64,000 nt of DNA from Levilactobacillus zymae (GCF_032190635.1 NZ_JAVLAS010000001.1:1116001-1180000); one strand, 5' to 3'. Numbered from the stretch's first letter, positions 16,987-27,615 are shown. The notes: generated from the sequence alone by a model not told the origin. Numbers and translations are program-made.

Positions 16987-18141
16987 TTGGCGAATACGGT
17001 CTTATATCCAGGAGATACCATTGGGGTGATTGGCAACAGCGCGAACGCCGCGATGTTGGTCACGACGGCCCGGAAGATGGGGTTGCACGTGGGGGCGTAC
17101 GGTGCCGACGAAACCAGCGAAGCTTTACAGCTCGCCGATTTCAAGGCAGTGGGCACCACCAAAGACAAGGATAAGTTACAACACTTTGCGGAAAGCTGTG
17201 CCGCCGTGGTCTACGACTCCGACCACGTCAGCACCGACGTCGTGAAGTTCTTGGCCCAATTCACCCGGATTCCGCAAGGCAGCGACCTGCTAGAAATGAT
17301 GCAGGACCGCTTGCTCGAACGGGCCTTCTTCGAACAACTCAACGTCAATATTGCGCCGTACGCCACGATTATTAGTCTCGATGACGTTTATCAATCCGTA
17401 AACTCCATCGGGTACCAGTGCGTCCTTAAGCCGATTCAAAAGGAATGGTCGCGGGGCCGGGAGTTAGTGATTCACACCCAGACGGACATCGCCAAGGCGG
17501 CCGGGCTACTGGACTGGGGGACCTACATCCTGGAATCCCAGATTGCCTACGATAAGGAATACTCCCTGATCGTGGCGCGGGACGCAACCGGGGCGCAACA
17601 GCTCTTCCCCATCACCGAGGCCCAGACCATCGACGACCGCCCGTTTAAAACCTGGGTCCCGGCTAACGTGGATCAAGCCGTCGCCGGTGAACTGCAACGC
17701 ATCGCGGGCGAAGTCGGGAAGCACGTCAACTACGTGGGGGTCTACGAGGTCAGCTTCTACCTGACCAAGAGTGGCGCCATCTACGTCAAGAAGATTACGC
17801 CAGCGCCGAGTGAGAACGGCTACGTCTTTGCCGTGGCTGCCACGGTCGACGAGTTCGACCAACACCTGCGGGCCATCTGTGGCTTACCACTCGCCACGCC
17901 CCAGATTCTGACGCCCGCCGTCACGGTGGCCTTTAAGGTCAGCCAACAGCCGGCCATGCGGACTCAGTGGCAGATCAAGCCTAACTGGCACTTTAACTTC
18001 TACCACCTGCGCAACCAACGGCCCGACGACATCATGGGCCACATTGCCGTAGAAGGCGAGTCGGTCAAGACCATGTTGGACCAACTCGACGATACCGGAA
18101 TCTGGTCGTCCCATGATGCGGATGACGAGCCGGCTGATTAA
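16987..18141 (+). CDS. ATP-grasp protein, degenerate PurK paralogue
   Basis: A 384-aa cytosolic protein with the overall layout of PurK (N5-carboxyaminoimidazole ribonucleotide synthase): Rossmann-like N-domain, central ATP-grasp, C-terminal sandwich ending HLRAICGLPLATP. Key family motifs are altered. The glycine-rich start is IGVIGNSANAAML rather than GxGQLGRM; the ATP-loop GGYDGKGQ is replaced by KEWSRGRELV; and the metal/phosphate motif NEIAPRPHNSGH reads KKITPAPSENGY. It is therefore unlikely to be a standard PurK. The TTG start is supported by AGGGAG 6 bases upstream. It is monocistronic with a terminator at 18154, and not in a purine operon. Role unknown. Confidence 0.8.
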   Translation: MANTVLYPGDTIGVIGNSANAAMLVTTARKMGLHVGAYGADETSEALQLADFKAVGTTKDKDKLQHFAESCAAVVYDSDHVSTDVVKFLAQFTRIPQGSDLLEMMQDRLLERAFFEQLNVNIAPYATIISLDDVYQSVNSIGYQCVLKPIQKEWSRGRELVIHTQTDIAKAAGLLDWGTYILESQIAYDKEYSLIVARDATGAQQLFPITEAQTIDDRPFKTWVPANVDQAVAGELQRIAGEVGKHVNYVGVYEVSFYLTKSGAIYVKKITPAPSENGYVFAVAATVDEFDQHLRAICGLPLATPQILTPAVTVAFKVSQQPAMRTQWQIKPNWHFNFYHLRNQRPDDIMGHIAVEGESVKTMLDQLDDTGIWSSHDADDEPAD

Positions 18142-18153
18142 TTGTAGTTAACG

Positions 18154-18192
18154 AAGAGACTTGCCCGGCCAACTGGCGGGTGGGTCTCTTTT
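18154..18192 (+). terminator. Terminator after the PurK-like gene
   Basis: AAGAGAC..TGCCCG pairs with CGGGT..GTCTCTT and is followed by T residues, 13 bases after the stop codon. Confidence 0.8.
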
Positions 18193-18324
18193 AAATTTCT
18201 CAGCTGGTTAAGTTAGTGGCTTAAAGGGTTGGCCCCCGGTAAATCGTTGGGCAAGCTTTTCGCGGGGCTATCGGGTATGATAAACGTAATTCGAGCAACG
18301 CAAACGGTTAAGGGGGCCCTAACG

Positions 18325-18594
18325 ATGGAGTACATCACGGATACGGAGTTACAACGCAAAGTTTGTCACTACTTAAATGGGGTGACGGATCGTCGTAAAC
18401 CGGTGACGGTCACGGCCAAGAACGGTGATGAAGTGGTGATCATTTCCGAAGCGGATTACCGCAACCTGCGAGCTAACCAGCTGGTGTTGTGCGATCCGGC
18501 CCATCAGGCGTGGATTCAAGAATCCATGCGCCAGGTGCGCCAGCTCGATGCGCAACAGACTTCGTTGCCCCGGGCACTGGACGAAGCAAAATAG
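18325..18594 (+). CDS. Orphan Phd/YefM-family antitoxin-like protein
   Basis: An 89-aa protein with the Phd/YefM N-terminal DNA-binding fold: a short beta start (MEYITDTELQRK), then PVTVTAKNGDEVVIISEADYRNL, the family's hallmark stretch. The C-terminal tail, which normally binds a RelE/YoeB or Doc toxin, is DAQQTSLPRALDEAK. I chose the ATG at 18325 because AAGGGGG precedes it; the frame upstream has no site. No toxin-sized RelE, YoeB or Doc gene lies next to it. A terminator follows directly and then a GNAT gene. It may be a domesticated regulator, a solitary antitoxin, or (less likely) partner of the GNAT. Confidence 0.8.
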   Translation: MEYITDTELQRKVCHYLNGVTDRRKPVTVTAKNGDEVVIISEADYRNLRANQLVLCDPAHQAWIQESMRQVRQLDAQQTSLPRALDEAK

Positions 18595-18602
18595 GCTGAT
18601 TG

Positions 18603-18634
18603 ATGACTACCCCGGGGTGGGTGGTCATTTTTTT
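18603..18634 (+). terminator. Terminator after the YefM-like gene
   Basis: ATGACTACCC pairs with GGGTGGTCAT and is followed by seven T residues. It sits between the antitoxin-like gene and the GNAT, arguing that they are separate units, although the GNAT ribosome site follows at once. Confidence 0.8.
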
Positions 18635-18653
18635 AACGGAGGAGGAACGTAGT

Positions 18654-19097
18654 ATGACGATTCACGAAGTTCAAGCCCGCCCCCAGCTGCGGATTGACCA
18701 ATTGGTGGCGCTGTGGGAGGGCTCGGTACGCGCCACCCACTTATTCTTAACCGACGACGAGATCGTCCAGATCAAGGCCTACGTACCCCAGGCACTGCGG
18801 CAGGTGCCTAAATTGGTAGTGTTGACGGATAATAACGGGGAATTAGTGGCGTTTATGGGGCTGACCGCTCGCCACCTCGATATGTTGTTCATCGCCGCCG
18901 ACCAACGCGGCCACGGGCTGGGGAAGCAGCTGCTGGCCTACGGGATTCGTCACTACGGCGTCAACCAACTGACGGTCAACGAACAGAATCCCGGCGCCCT
19001 GGGCTTTTACCAACACATGGGCTTTCAGGTGGTCGACCGCAGTGCCACGGACGAGCAGGGCCAGCCGTACCCGGTGCTGACCATGCGATTGAGGTAG
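18654..19097 (+). CDS. GNAT-family N-acetyltransferase (YjaB-like)
   Basis: A 147-aa acetyl-CoA-dependent acetyltransferase. The start resembles the YjaB/YiaC group (LVALWEGSVRATHLFL). The acetyl-CoA loop is DQRGHGLGKQLLAYGI near residues 83-98, followed by NEQNPGALGFYQHMGF, the usual C-terminal GNAT motif. The ATG at 18654 has an excellent site, GGAGGAGG. It may be expressed by read-through past the terminator directly upstream, or from its own promoter, which I do not see. Substrate unknown. Confidence 0.88.
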   Translation: MTIHEVQARPQLRIDQLVALWEGSVRATHLFLTDDEIVQIKAYVPQALRQVPKLVVLTDNNGELVAFMGLTARHLDMLFIAADQRGHGLGKQLLAYGIRHYGVNQLTVNEQNPGALGFYQHMGFQVVDRSATDEQGQPYPVLTMRLR

Positions 19098-19137
19098 CAC
19101 GTAGAGGTTGTTTGGGCACTGATTAATCATTAGAAAT

Positions 19138-19189
19138 GGCTCTTTAAGGCTCGGTGGGGACAGACCGTCAGTCTTAAAGAGCCGTTTTT
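19138..19189 (+). terminator. Terminator after the GNAT gene
   Basis: GGCTCTTTAAG and its complement CTTAAAGAGCC form the stem, followed by TTTTT. Confidence 0.8.
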
Positions 19190-19303
19190 AAGTCGTTAAC
19201 GCGAGTGGGGTTAATCATCTAGAGCTTCAGTGGTTAGTTCTTCATTTTCCCGCCAAATTTTCCCTTAAATTCCCCGGGAACTCAGCAGAACGTATGTTTC
19301 TTT

Positions 19304-19311
19304 GGTATAAT
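19304..19311 (+). promoter_or_regulatory. Extended -10 promoter of pcrA
   Basis: TTGGTATAAT contains a TGn-TATAAT extended -10 element; the -35 position is not consensus. It lies about 35 bases before the start codon. Confidence 0.55.
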
Positions 19312-19346
19312 AGTCAGGACTAACTACAGAGAGGATTGTGTTCACG

Positions 19347-21599
19347 GTGGCAGGAGAAGAATTGTTAACGGGCATGAATGACAAACAAACGGAGGCCGTC
19401 CTGCAGACGGAAGGCCCCTTATTGGTATTGGCCGGCGCCGGGAGTGGCAAGACGCGGGTCTTGACTCACCGGGTGGCCTATCTGATCGAACACAACCACG
19501 TCTTACCGTGGCACATCTTGGCGATCACCTTTACCAACAAGGCCGCCAAGGAAATGCGCGAACGGGTGATCAAGCTACTGGGCCCCGACGGTAACGACGT
19601 CTGGGTCTCCACGTTCCACGCCTTGTGTGTGCGGGTCTTGCGCCGCGATGCCGATAAATTAGGCTACACGCGCGCCTTCACCATCGCCGACACCGGCGAA
19701 CAGCGGACGTTGATCAAGCGGACCCTCCAAGAACTCAACTTAGACGTGAAGAAATACGACCCGCGTTCGGTACTGAGTACCATTTCGAACGCCAAAAACG
19801 CCTTGCAGACGCCGGCCATGCTGGCGGCCGCGGCGGGTGATCCCTTCAAGCAAAAGGTCGCCGAGGTTTACGACCGTTACCAACGAGCGCTTAAGGCCAA
19901 CCAGGCCATGGACTTCGATGACCTGATCATGCTGACGATTCAGCTCTTTCAACAGAATCCCGACGTGCTGGGCTACTACCAGGACAAGTTTCAATACATT
20001 CACGTCGACGAATACCAGGATACCAACGACGCGCAGTACATGCTGGTCAACATGTTGGCCAAAAAGCACGATAACCTGTGCGTGGTCGGGGATGGTGACC
20101 AGAGTATCTACGGTTGGCGGGGCGCCAACATGGAAAACATCCTGAACTTTGAACGGGATTATCCGGGGGCTCACGTGACCTTACTGGAACAAAACTACCG
20201 CTCGACCAAGACCATCCTGGAAGCGGCTAACGACGTGATCCAACAAAACGTCAACCGGAAGAAAAAGGACCTCTGGACGGAAAATCCGGAGGGCGACAAG
20301 ATTTCGTATTACCGCGGGCAAAACGAAAACGACGAGGCCCATTACGTGGTTGCTAAGATTCAAGAGGAACGGGAACAACACCACCGTGGCTACGGTGACT
20401 TCGCCGTGCTGTACCGAACTAACGCGCAATCCCGGGTGATCGAAGAAACCCTGGTCAAGGCTAACATTCCCTATACCATGGTCGGGGGCCACAAGTTCTA
20501 CGACCGTAAGGAAATCCGTGACGTCCTGGCCTACCTGACGCTGATCGCCAACCCGGCCGACTCGATGAGCCTGGAACGGATCATCAACGAACCCAAGCGC
20601 GGTATCGGTGCCACCAGCCTCGAAAAGCTGCGCGACTTCGCCGACTACAACGACTGGACGGAGTTGGAGGCCACGCAAAACATCACACTGGCCACCAACA
20701 TCAGCACCCGGACGCGTAACGCCATGGACAAGTTCGGCCACACGATTGCCACGGTACAGGCCACGGCGGCGACGGCCAGCGTGTCCGACATCACCAATGA
20801 TATTTTAGAGAAGACCGGCTATCTGAAGCTCCTGAAGGACGCCAAGTCGCTGGAGGCCGAGACCCGAGTGGAAAACATCGAGGAATTCCTGTCCGTGACC
20901 CAGAAGTTCGACACGGATTGGGACCAGGCCGACCACGACGAGAACGACAACCGGTTGGTCGAATTCCTAGCCGACTTAGCGTTAGTGTCCGCGCAAGACG
21001 ACGTCGATGAAGAACCCGCCGAGGTTACCTTGATGACGTTACACGCCGCCAAAGGGCTGGAATTCCCGGTCATCTTCCTGATGGGTCTGGAAGAGGGCAT
21101 CTTCCCGTTGTCGCGGGCCATGCTCGAAGAAGACGAACTGGAAGAAGAACGACGGCTGGCCTACGTGGGGATCACGCGGGCGCAGGACAAGCTGTACCTG
21201 ACCAACGCCTATTCGCGGATGCTGTATGGCCGTCGGCAGAATAATCCAGAATCGCGGTTCGTGACCGAGATCAACCCGGAACTCCTGCACCTGGACTACA
21301 GCGAAAGCAAGAGTGGCCTGACGCCATCGCGCCGGGACGTACCGTTTGCCCGACGGACGGCCAGTGCGGTTGCCAAACCGTACCACGGCAAGACCGGCCG
21401 GGTCACTACCGACACGGGTACCGGGGCCGGCAAGGTTGCCTGGACCGTCGGTGACAAGGCCAGCCACAAGAAGTGGGGCGTCGGCACCGTGGTCAAGGTC
21501 AGCGGGACCGGCGAAGATGCCGAACTCGACATTGCCTTTCCAGAGCAGGGCGTTAAGCGGCTCTTGGCCGCCTTCGCCCCTATCAAGCGGGTGGACTAA
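19347..21599 (+). CDS. pcrA: ATP-dependent DNA helicase PcrA (UvrD family)
   Basis: Superfamily 1A 3'-5' helicase for repair and plasmid replication, 750 aa. Motif I is GAGSGKT near residue 32; motif II is DEYQDTN; motif III is VGDGDQSIYGWRGA; motif VI region is YVGITRAQDKLYL. The C-terminal tail (GDKASHKKWGVGTVVKV) is the Tudor-like domain that binds RNA polymerase in PcrA. Start choice: GTG at 19338 lies only 2 bases after GAGAGGA, so I prefer the GTG at 19347 (11 bases). It is the first of the classical pcrA-ligA-camS-gatCAB string, here split from ligA by about 620 bases of repeat elements. Confidence 0.96.
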   Translation: MAGEELLTGMNDKQTEAVLQTEGPLLVLAGAGSGKTRVLTHRVAYLIEHNHVLPWHILAITFTNKAAKEMRERVIKLLGPDGNDVWVSTFHALCVRVLRRDADKLGYTRAFTIADTGEQRTLIKRTLQELNLDVKKYDPRSVLSTISNAKNALQTPAMLAAAAGDPFKQKVAEVYDRYQRALKANQAMDFDDLIMLTIQLFQQNPDVLGYYQDKFQYIHVDEYQDTNDAQYMLVNMLAKKHDNLCVVGDGDQSIYGWRGANMENILNFERDYPGAHVTLLEQNYRSTKTILEAANDVIQQNVNRKKKDLWTENPEGDKISYYRGQNENDEAHYVVAKIQEEREQHHRGYGDFAVLYRTNAQSRVIEETLVKANIPYTMVGGHKFYDRKEIRDVLAYLTLIANPADSMSLERIINEPKRGIGATSLEKLRDFADYNDWTELEATQNITLATNISTRTRNAMDKFGHTIATVQATAATASVSDITNDILEKTGYLKLLKDAKSLEAETRVENIEEFLSVTQKFDTDWDQADHDENDNRLVEFLADLALVSAQDDVDEEPAEVTLMTLHAAKGLEFPVIFLMGLEEGIFPLSRAMLEEDELEEERRLAYVGITRAQDKLYLTNAYSRMLYGRRQNNPESRFVTEINPELLHLDYSESKSGLTPSRRDVPFARRTASAVAKPYHGKTGRVTTDTGTGAGKVAWTVGDKASHKKWGVGTVVKVSGTGEDAELDIAFPEQGVKRLLAAFAPIKRVD

Positions 21600-21613
21600 A
21601 TTTAAGTTACCAG

Positions 21614-21649
21614 CGTCACGGCGGTCACCGACCGTGGTGGCGTTTTTTT
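21614..21649 (+). terminator. Terminator after pcrA
   Basis: CGTCACGGCGGT pairs (10 of 12) with ACCGTGGTGGCG around a short loop and is followed by seven T residues. Confidence 0.8.
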
Positions 21650-21713
21650 CGGGGGTAGCAAGTAACATTTTTGGGATATCTAGCGTAAAATTAGGGTGTT
21701 ATGGTGTGTGGGT

Positions 21714-21870
21714 TGGCGCTCCACGCCGTCGATTAGCGACTGGTAGTGGGCACGATTCTGAAGCCTCGAAAGTGCCGAGTCTCCAGAACTCGACCTGATG
21801 GTAAGCCAGCCCAAAACGCTGACTAACCATCATTTCACTACCAGTCACCACTCGACTCTGTTACGCTCAC
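21714..21870 (-). repeat. Dispersed structured intergenic element, copy 4
   Basis: On the minus strand the closing helices are GTCGA/TCGAC and CTGGTAGTG/CACTACCAG. Hairpin 1 is ATGATGGTTAGTCAGC pairing with GCTGGCTTACCATCA. Hairpin 2 has CGAG+TTCTGGAG+A and G+CTTCAGAA+TCG, with a short inner stem CTC/GAG and a loop containing GGCAC instead of the usual GGGT. The 3' end TCGTGCCC is conserved. Confidence 0.78.
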
Positions 21871-22010
21871 GTTAGTTGTTGCTGGCTGCGGATGAGTTAG
21901 GACCTCACTAATAGCCAAGGACGCAACCGGGGTTAATGGTGGGTAATCTCGTGAGTACTTTTGGCGGCTAAACGATCGCCACTAATTGTGTAATTTGCCA
22001 TCAATTCGTA

Positions 22011-22172
22011 GCGCAACGGAACCGACTGGATTGGCCATGGTGAAATTGATGTTAGTCGACGGGTTTGGTCGGCTTACATCAAGGTCGAGTTCTGGAGACG
22101 CGCGGGTTATGCGCGGCTTCAGAATCGTGCCCACCATAGCTAATCTTGCTCGGTGGAGTGGAGCGACAATGC
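22011..22172 (+). repeat. Dispersed structured intergenic element, copy 5
   Basis: Very similar to copy 3. Closing helices are ACCGA/TCGGT and GGCCATGGTG/CACCATAGC. Hairpin 1 is GATGT..ACATC and hairpin 2 is CGAG+TTCTGGAG+A+CGCGC with loop GGGTTAT. Compared with copy 3, several base pairs change on both sides (GTCGA/TCGAC to ACCGA/TCGGT; AATGT/ACATT to GATGT/ACATC). Confidence 0.8.
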
Positions 22173-22195
22173 TGCACCACATTTAATTTTGATAA

Positions 22196-24274
<2,079 letters not shown>

Positions 24275-24292
24275 TCTTAGGAGGAAACAATC

Positions 24293-25438
24293 GTGAAACG
24301 GTTACGAACCTTTATTGCCTTAGCCGCCGTCCCCTTAGTTTTGGCGGGGTGTGGGGATTTGAGTAACTCGAGCATGTCGTCTGGCTCGGGCTCAAGTAAG
24401 TCGGGGGGCACCCAATTGACGGGGCAGTCCACCGATAGTGATTATGAAGGGGTCATTCAAAGTGGCCACTACCAGGTCAGCAAGTCGCGGGGCGTGACCA
24501 ACACCCAAGACTCCGGGAACACTTACAACCTGAAGAGTTTTGAAAATGGGATGTTGAACGTTTCCAAGAAGGTCTTCTCCACCAAGAAGTACGTCTTCCA
24601 GGAAGGCCAGTACCTGAGTAGCACCACGGTGCAAAACTGGTTGGACCGCAAGTCTAAGACCAATACGACGGGCCTAAACCCGACGGATAACGGCTCGAAG
24701 TCAGCGAATAAGCGTAATCCGATTTACATCCAGGCCCTGGAAGAACAGGACTACATGACCCAGAAGAACAACAAGCTCTCCTTGGGTGGGGTGACCGTCG
24801 GAATCGCGGTCAACTCCGTGGATTACTACAAGAAGACCCAGTACGGGGCGACCTACGAGACCAAGATTGATCAGGCAACCGGGGAAGCCTACGCTAAGAA
24901 GGCGGCGAACACGGTCCTGAAACGCTTACGGCAAAAGTCGGCGTTAAAGAACGTGCCGATCGTGATCGCCGTGTACCGGCAGGCCTCGAACGATAGCCTG
25001 ATTGGCGGGAATTTCCTGGCTTATTCGACCAACAAGGCCGGCACAACCAGTGTGGCCAAGTGGACGCCGTTAAACGTGAAGAACTACACCTTCCCGTTGT
25101 CGAGCGGCCAAAGCAGCTCGAACAGTAACGACGCCAGCTCCTTCTCTAACTTCAAGAGCCAAGTCGAAAACTTCTTCCCGAACCTAAGTGGGGTTACGGC
25201 CCAAGCCCAATACGATGGCAAATCGTTGGCGGGGATGCACGTGAACATCACCACGCAGTTCTACAGTCAAACGGAAATCATCAGCTTTACGCAGTACCTG
25301 CAAACTACGGCGCAGAAGTACCTGCCGTCCGGGGTGCCAATCGATATTACCGTGTCGTCGACGGATGGGATTCAAAGCTTCCTGTCGCGGACCAAGAACG
25401 AAAAGAAGTTCACCAGTCACGTCTTTAACAGTTACTAA
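24293..25438 (+). CDS. camS: CamS family sex-pheromone-type lipoprotein
   Basis: Secreted lipoprotein of 381 aa. The signal peptide MKRLRTFIALAAVPLVLAGC ends in a lipobox with Cys20 as the lipidated residue, and a Ser/Gly-rich linker follows. The family is named for the staphylococcal cAM373 pheromone precursor, whose signal peptide gives the peptide; in most Firmicutes the role of the mature protein is unknown. GTG start with TAGGAGG upstream. The position between ligA and gatCAB is the conserved one for this family. It ends with a terminator at 25448. Confidence 0.92.
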   Translation: MKRLRTFIALAAVPLVLAGCGDLSNSSMSSGSGSSKSGGTQLTGQSTDSDYEGVIQSGHYQVSKSRGVTNTQDSGNTYNLKSFENGMLNVSKKVFSTKKYVFQEGQYLSSTTVQNWLDRKSKTNTTGLNPTDNGSKSANKRNPIYIQALEEQDYMTQKNNKLSLGGVTVGIAVNSVDYYKKTQYGATYETKIDQATGEAYAKKAANTVLKRLRQKSALKNVPIVIAVYRQASNDSLIGGNFLAYSTNKAGTTSVAKWTPLNVKNYTFPLSSGQSSSNSNDASSFSNFKSQVENFFPNLSGVTAQAQYDGKSLAGMHVNITTQFYSQTEIISFTQYLQTTAQKYLPSGVPIDITVSSTDGIQSFLSRTKNEKKFTSHVFNSY

Positions 25439-25447
25439 ACAGCACGT

Positions 25448-25477
25448 AAACGGTCGTCCGGTGGGGCGGCCGTTTTT
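25448..25477 (+). terminator. Terminator after camS
   Basis: AAACGGTCGTCC pairs with GGGCGGCCGTTT and is followed by T residues. Confidence 0.8.
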
Positions 25478-25605
25478 ATTTAGTAGAGTTTTTGGGGGGC
25501 TTCCGGTCAAGTCAGACTGGGCTAAAACGGGGTGGGGCCTTGTAAATTTGACGAATGTCTCGTGATTGCCCTTTCAGGCAAATATTTTTGATGAGTTCGT
25601 TTTGG

Positions 25606-25629
25606 TCGCCTACGGTTCTATGGTAGAAT
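25606..25629 (+). promoter_or_regulatory. Promoter of the gatCAB transcript
   Basis: TGG-TAGAAT at 25621-25629 is an extended -10 element; TTGGTC lies 16 bases upstream of it (from about 25602). Transcription would start near 25636, leaving a leader of about 195 bases. Confidence 0.5.
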
Positions 25630-25635
25630 AGCAAT

Positions 25636-25832
25636 GTGTGTTTACACGCTGGACCCCGGCAGATCAATGCCGGCGGCCTAGCAGACAGACGTGTGGATTT
25701 AAGCACTGGGCTGCGTTACCGACTGAGAGACGAATGATTGACTCGAACGGAGAATTGGCGCACCAGTGTACGGCCGGAAGGCGACAGTTTAAACCGACAC
25801 GTCACGGATAAATTAGAAAGAGGGACAAATTG
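25636..25832 (+). ncRNA. Long structured 5' leader of gatCAB (candidate cis-regulatory RNA)
   Basis: About 195 bases with no reading frame of note but several nested helices. A hairpin CCGGC/GCCGG spans 25656-25673. A closing helix GACGTGT (25688-25694) pairs with ACACGTC (25797-25803). Inside it CACTGG (25704-25709) pairs with CCAGTG (25763-25768), extended by GCG/CGC. A small GCC-GGAA-GGC hairpin with a GNRA-like loop lies near 25773-25783. There is no T-box sequence (GGGTGGNACC absent) and no terminator, so any control would act on translation or stability. It could also be an independent small RNA. Confidence 0.5.
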
Positions 25833-26138
25833 ATGGCTAATCGAATCAATCGTGAACAGGTTAAGCACGTGGCTGAACTGGCCAAGCTTGAGTTTACGGA
25901 CGACCAATTGGACGCCTTAACCCCACAACTTGACGATATCATTGGACTATTCGAATCGCTGAGTGAAGTGGATACCGACAACGTGGAACCAACCACCAAC
26001 GTCACGGATCAGATTAACGTGATGCGCGAAGACGTCGCCGATAACTGGGGACAAAGCGCAGCACTCTTAAAGAACGCACCCGATGCCGCTCGCGGCTACA
26101 TCAAGGTGCCAACCATCATCGACGAAAGCGAGGATTAA
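25833..26138 (+). CDS. gatC: Asp-tRNA(Asn)/Glu-tRNA(Gln) amidotransferase subunit C
   Basis: Small linker subunit (101 aa) of the GatCAB transamidase that turns misacylated Glu-tRNA(Gln) or Asp-tRNA(Asn) into the correct charged tRNAs. It has the family N-terminus [17 protein letters not shown] and the conserved C-terminal stretch REDVADNW. The ATG at 25833 follows AGAAAGAGG. It is first in a gatC-gatA-gatB operon that continues into dgkB and is preceded by a long structured leader. Confidence 0.96.
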   Translation: MANRINREQVKHVAELAKLEFTDDQLDALTPQLDDIIGLFESLSEVDTDNVEPTTNVTDQINVMREDVADNWGQSAALLKNAPDAARGYIKVPTIIDESED

Positions 26139-26145
26139 TCAATTT

Positions 26146-27615
26146 ATGGACTATTTCAAGCAAGATCTCGCTAGCTTACACGCGGACTTGGTGGCCAAGA
26201 AGATTAGCGCCAAGGAACTGACGCAAGCCACTTTCGAGAACATCAAAGCGACCGATTCCAAGATCGACGCCTTCTTACACTTAAACGAAGACCAAGCCCT
26301 GGCCCAAGCCGACGCGCTCGACCAAGCCGGCATCACCGACGACCAACCTTTAGCCGGGATTCCACTGGCCTTAAAGGATAACCTGGTCACCAAGGATCAG
26401 CCCACGACGGCGGCCTCCAAGATTCTGGAAAACTTCACGCCGGTTTACGACGCCACGGTGGTCAGCAAGTTAGCTGCTGCTAAGATGGTGCCGGTCGGTA
26501 AGACCAACCTGGACGAATTCGCCATGGGGGGCTCGACGGAAAACTCCGCCTTCAAGACCACGAAGAACGCCTGGGACCAAACCAAGGTTCCCGGTGGGTC
26601 TTCGGGTGGTTCCGCGGCTGCCGTTGCGGCGGGCATGGTGCCCGTCGCCTTAGGGACCGATACCGGTGGCTCCATTCGCCAACCGGCTTCCTTTAACGGC
26701 ATCGTCGGCATGAAGCCAACGTACGGCCGGGTTTCTCGGTGGGGCCTGATTGCCTTTGGCTCAAGCTTTGACGCCATTGGCCCGATGACCCGTTCCGTCA
26801 AGGACAACGCCATGATGCTTAGCGCCATTGCCGGTCACGATGATCACGATCTGACCAGTTCCGACAAGGCCGTGCCGAACTTTGCGGCCGACTTGACCGC
26901 CGCCACCAGCGTCAAGGGCATGCGTATCGGTTTACCCAAGGAATTCCTAGCCGACGGGATTAACGACGACGTTAAGCAAGCCATCTTGGCCGCCGCCGAC
27001 ACCTACCGCAAGTTAGGCGCCACGGTCGACGAAGTTTCCCTGCCGCACAACAAATACGGGGTCGCTGCTTACTACATCATCGCCTCATCCGAAGCCTCCT
27101 CGAACCTTCAACGGTTTGACGGGATTCGCTACGGTTACCGCGCCAAGGACGTCAAGAACCTGGAAGACGTCTACGTGAAGTCGCGTTCCGAAGGGTTCGG
27201 GGCCGAAGTCAAGCGCCGGATCATGTTGGGGACCTTCTCGTTATCGGCTGGGTTCTACGACGCCTACTTCTTGAAGGCCGCCAAGGTGCGGACCGTGATC
27301 TTAAACGACTTCAAGGCCATCTTGAAGGATCACGACTTCATCATGGGACCGGTGGCACCGACGCCCGCCTTCAACATCGGGGCCGAAATCGCCGACCCAC
27401 TGACCATGTACATGAACGATATCTTAACCATTCCGGTGAACTTAGCGGGCTTACCAGGGTTGTCCCTGCCAGCCGGCTTCAGCAATGGTTTACCCGTCGG
27501 CATGCAGCTGATCGGGCGTCCGTTCGACGAAAGCACGCTCTACAAGGCCGGGTACGCCTTCGAACAAAACACCGAATTTCACACTAAAGTACCCGCGTTA
27601 GGAGGCCAAAACTAA
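26146..27615 (+). CDS. gatA: Asp-tRNA(Asn)/Glu-tRNA(Gln) amidotransferase subunit A
   Basis: Amidase-signature subunit (489 aa) that releases ammonia from glutamine. The Ser-cisSer-Lys triad is visible: Lys in [11 protein letters not shown], the cis-Ser in [14 protein letters not shown] and the nucleophile Ser in [12 protein letters not shown]. The ATG at 26146 follows GAGGATTAA at the end of gatC, 7 bases after its stop. It shares one base with gatB (TAATG), so the two are translationally coupled. Confidence 0.97.
   Translation: MDYFKQDLASLHADLVAKKISAKELTQATFENIKATDSKIDAFLHLNEDQALAQADALDQAGITDDQPLAGIPLALKDNLVTKDQPTTAASKILENFTPVYDATVVSKLAAAKMVPVGKTNLDEFAMGGSTENSAFKTTKNAWDQTKVPGGSSGGSAAAVAAGMVPVALGTDTGGSIRQPASFNGIVGMKPTYGRVSRWGLIAFGSSFDAIGPMTRSVKDNAMMLSAIAGHDDHDLTSSDKAVPNFAADLTAATSVKGMRIGLPKEFLADGINDDVKQAILAAADTYRKLGATVDEVSLPHNKYGVAAYYIIASSEASSNLQRFDGIRYGYRAKDVKNLEDVYVKSRSEGFGAEVKRRIMLGTFSLSAGFYDAYFLKAAKVRTVILNDFKAILKDHDFIMGPVAPTPAFNIGAEIADPLTMYMNDILTIPVNLAGLPGLSLPAGFSNGLPVGMQLIGRPFDESTLYKAGYAFEQNTEFHTKVPALGGQN

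Noticed and set aside
18325..19097. A complete type II toxin-antitoxin pair
   Set aside because: The only neighbour is a YjaB-like GNAT behind a terminator; no RelE, YoeB or Doc gene is present.
21039..21668. Long minus-strand frame opposite the pcrA 3' end
   Set aside because: Antisense shadow; crosses the pcrA terminator and has no family features.
25636..25832. T-box, 6S RNA or SRP RNA in the gatC leader
   Set aside because: No T-box core, no SRP GGTCAGG..GGAAGCAGC stretch, and the fold is branched rather than a single long hairpin as in 6S RNA.
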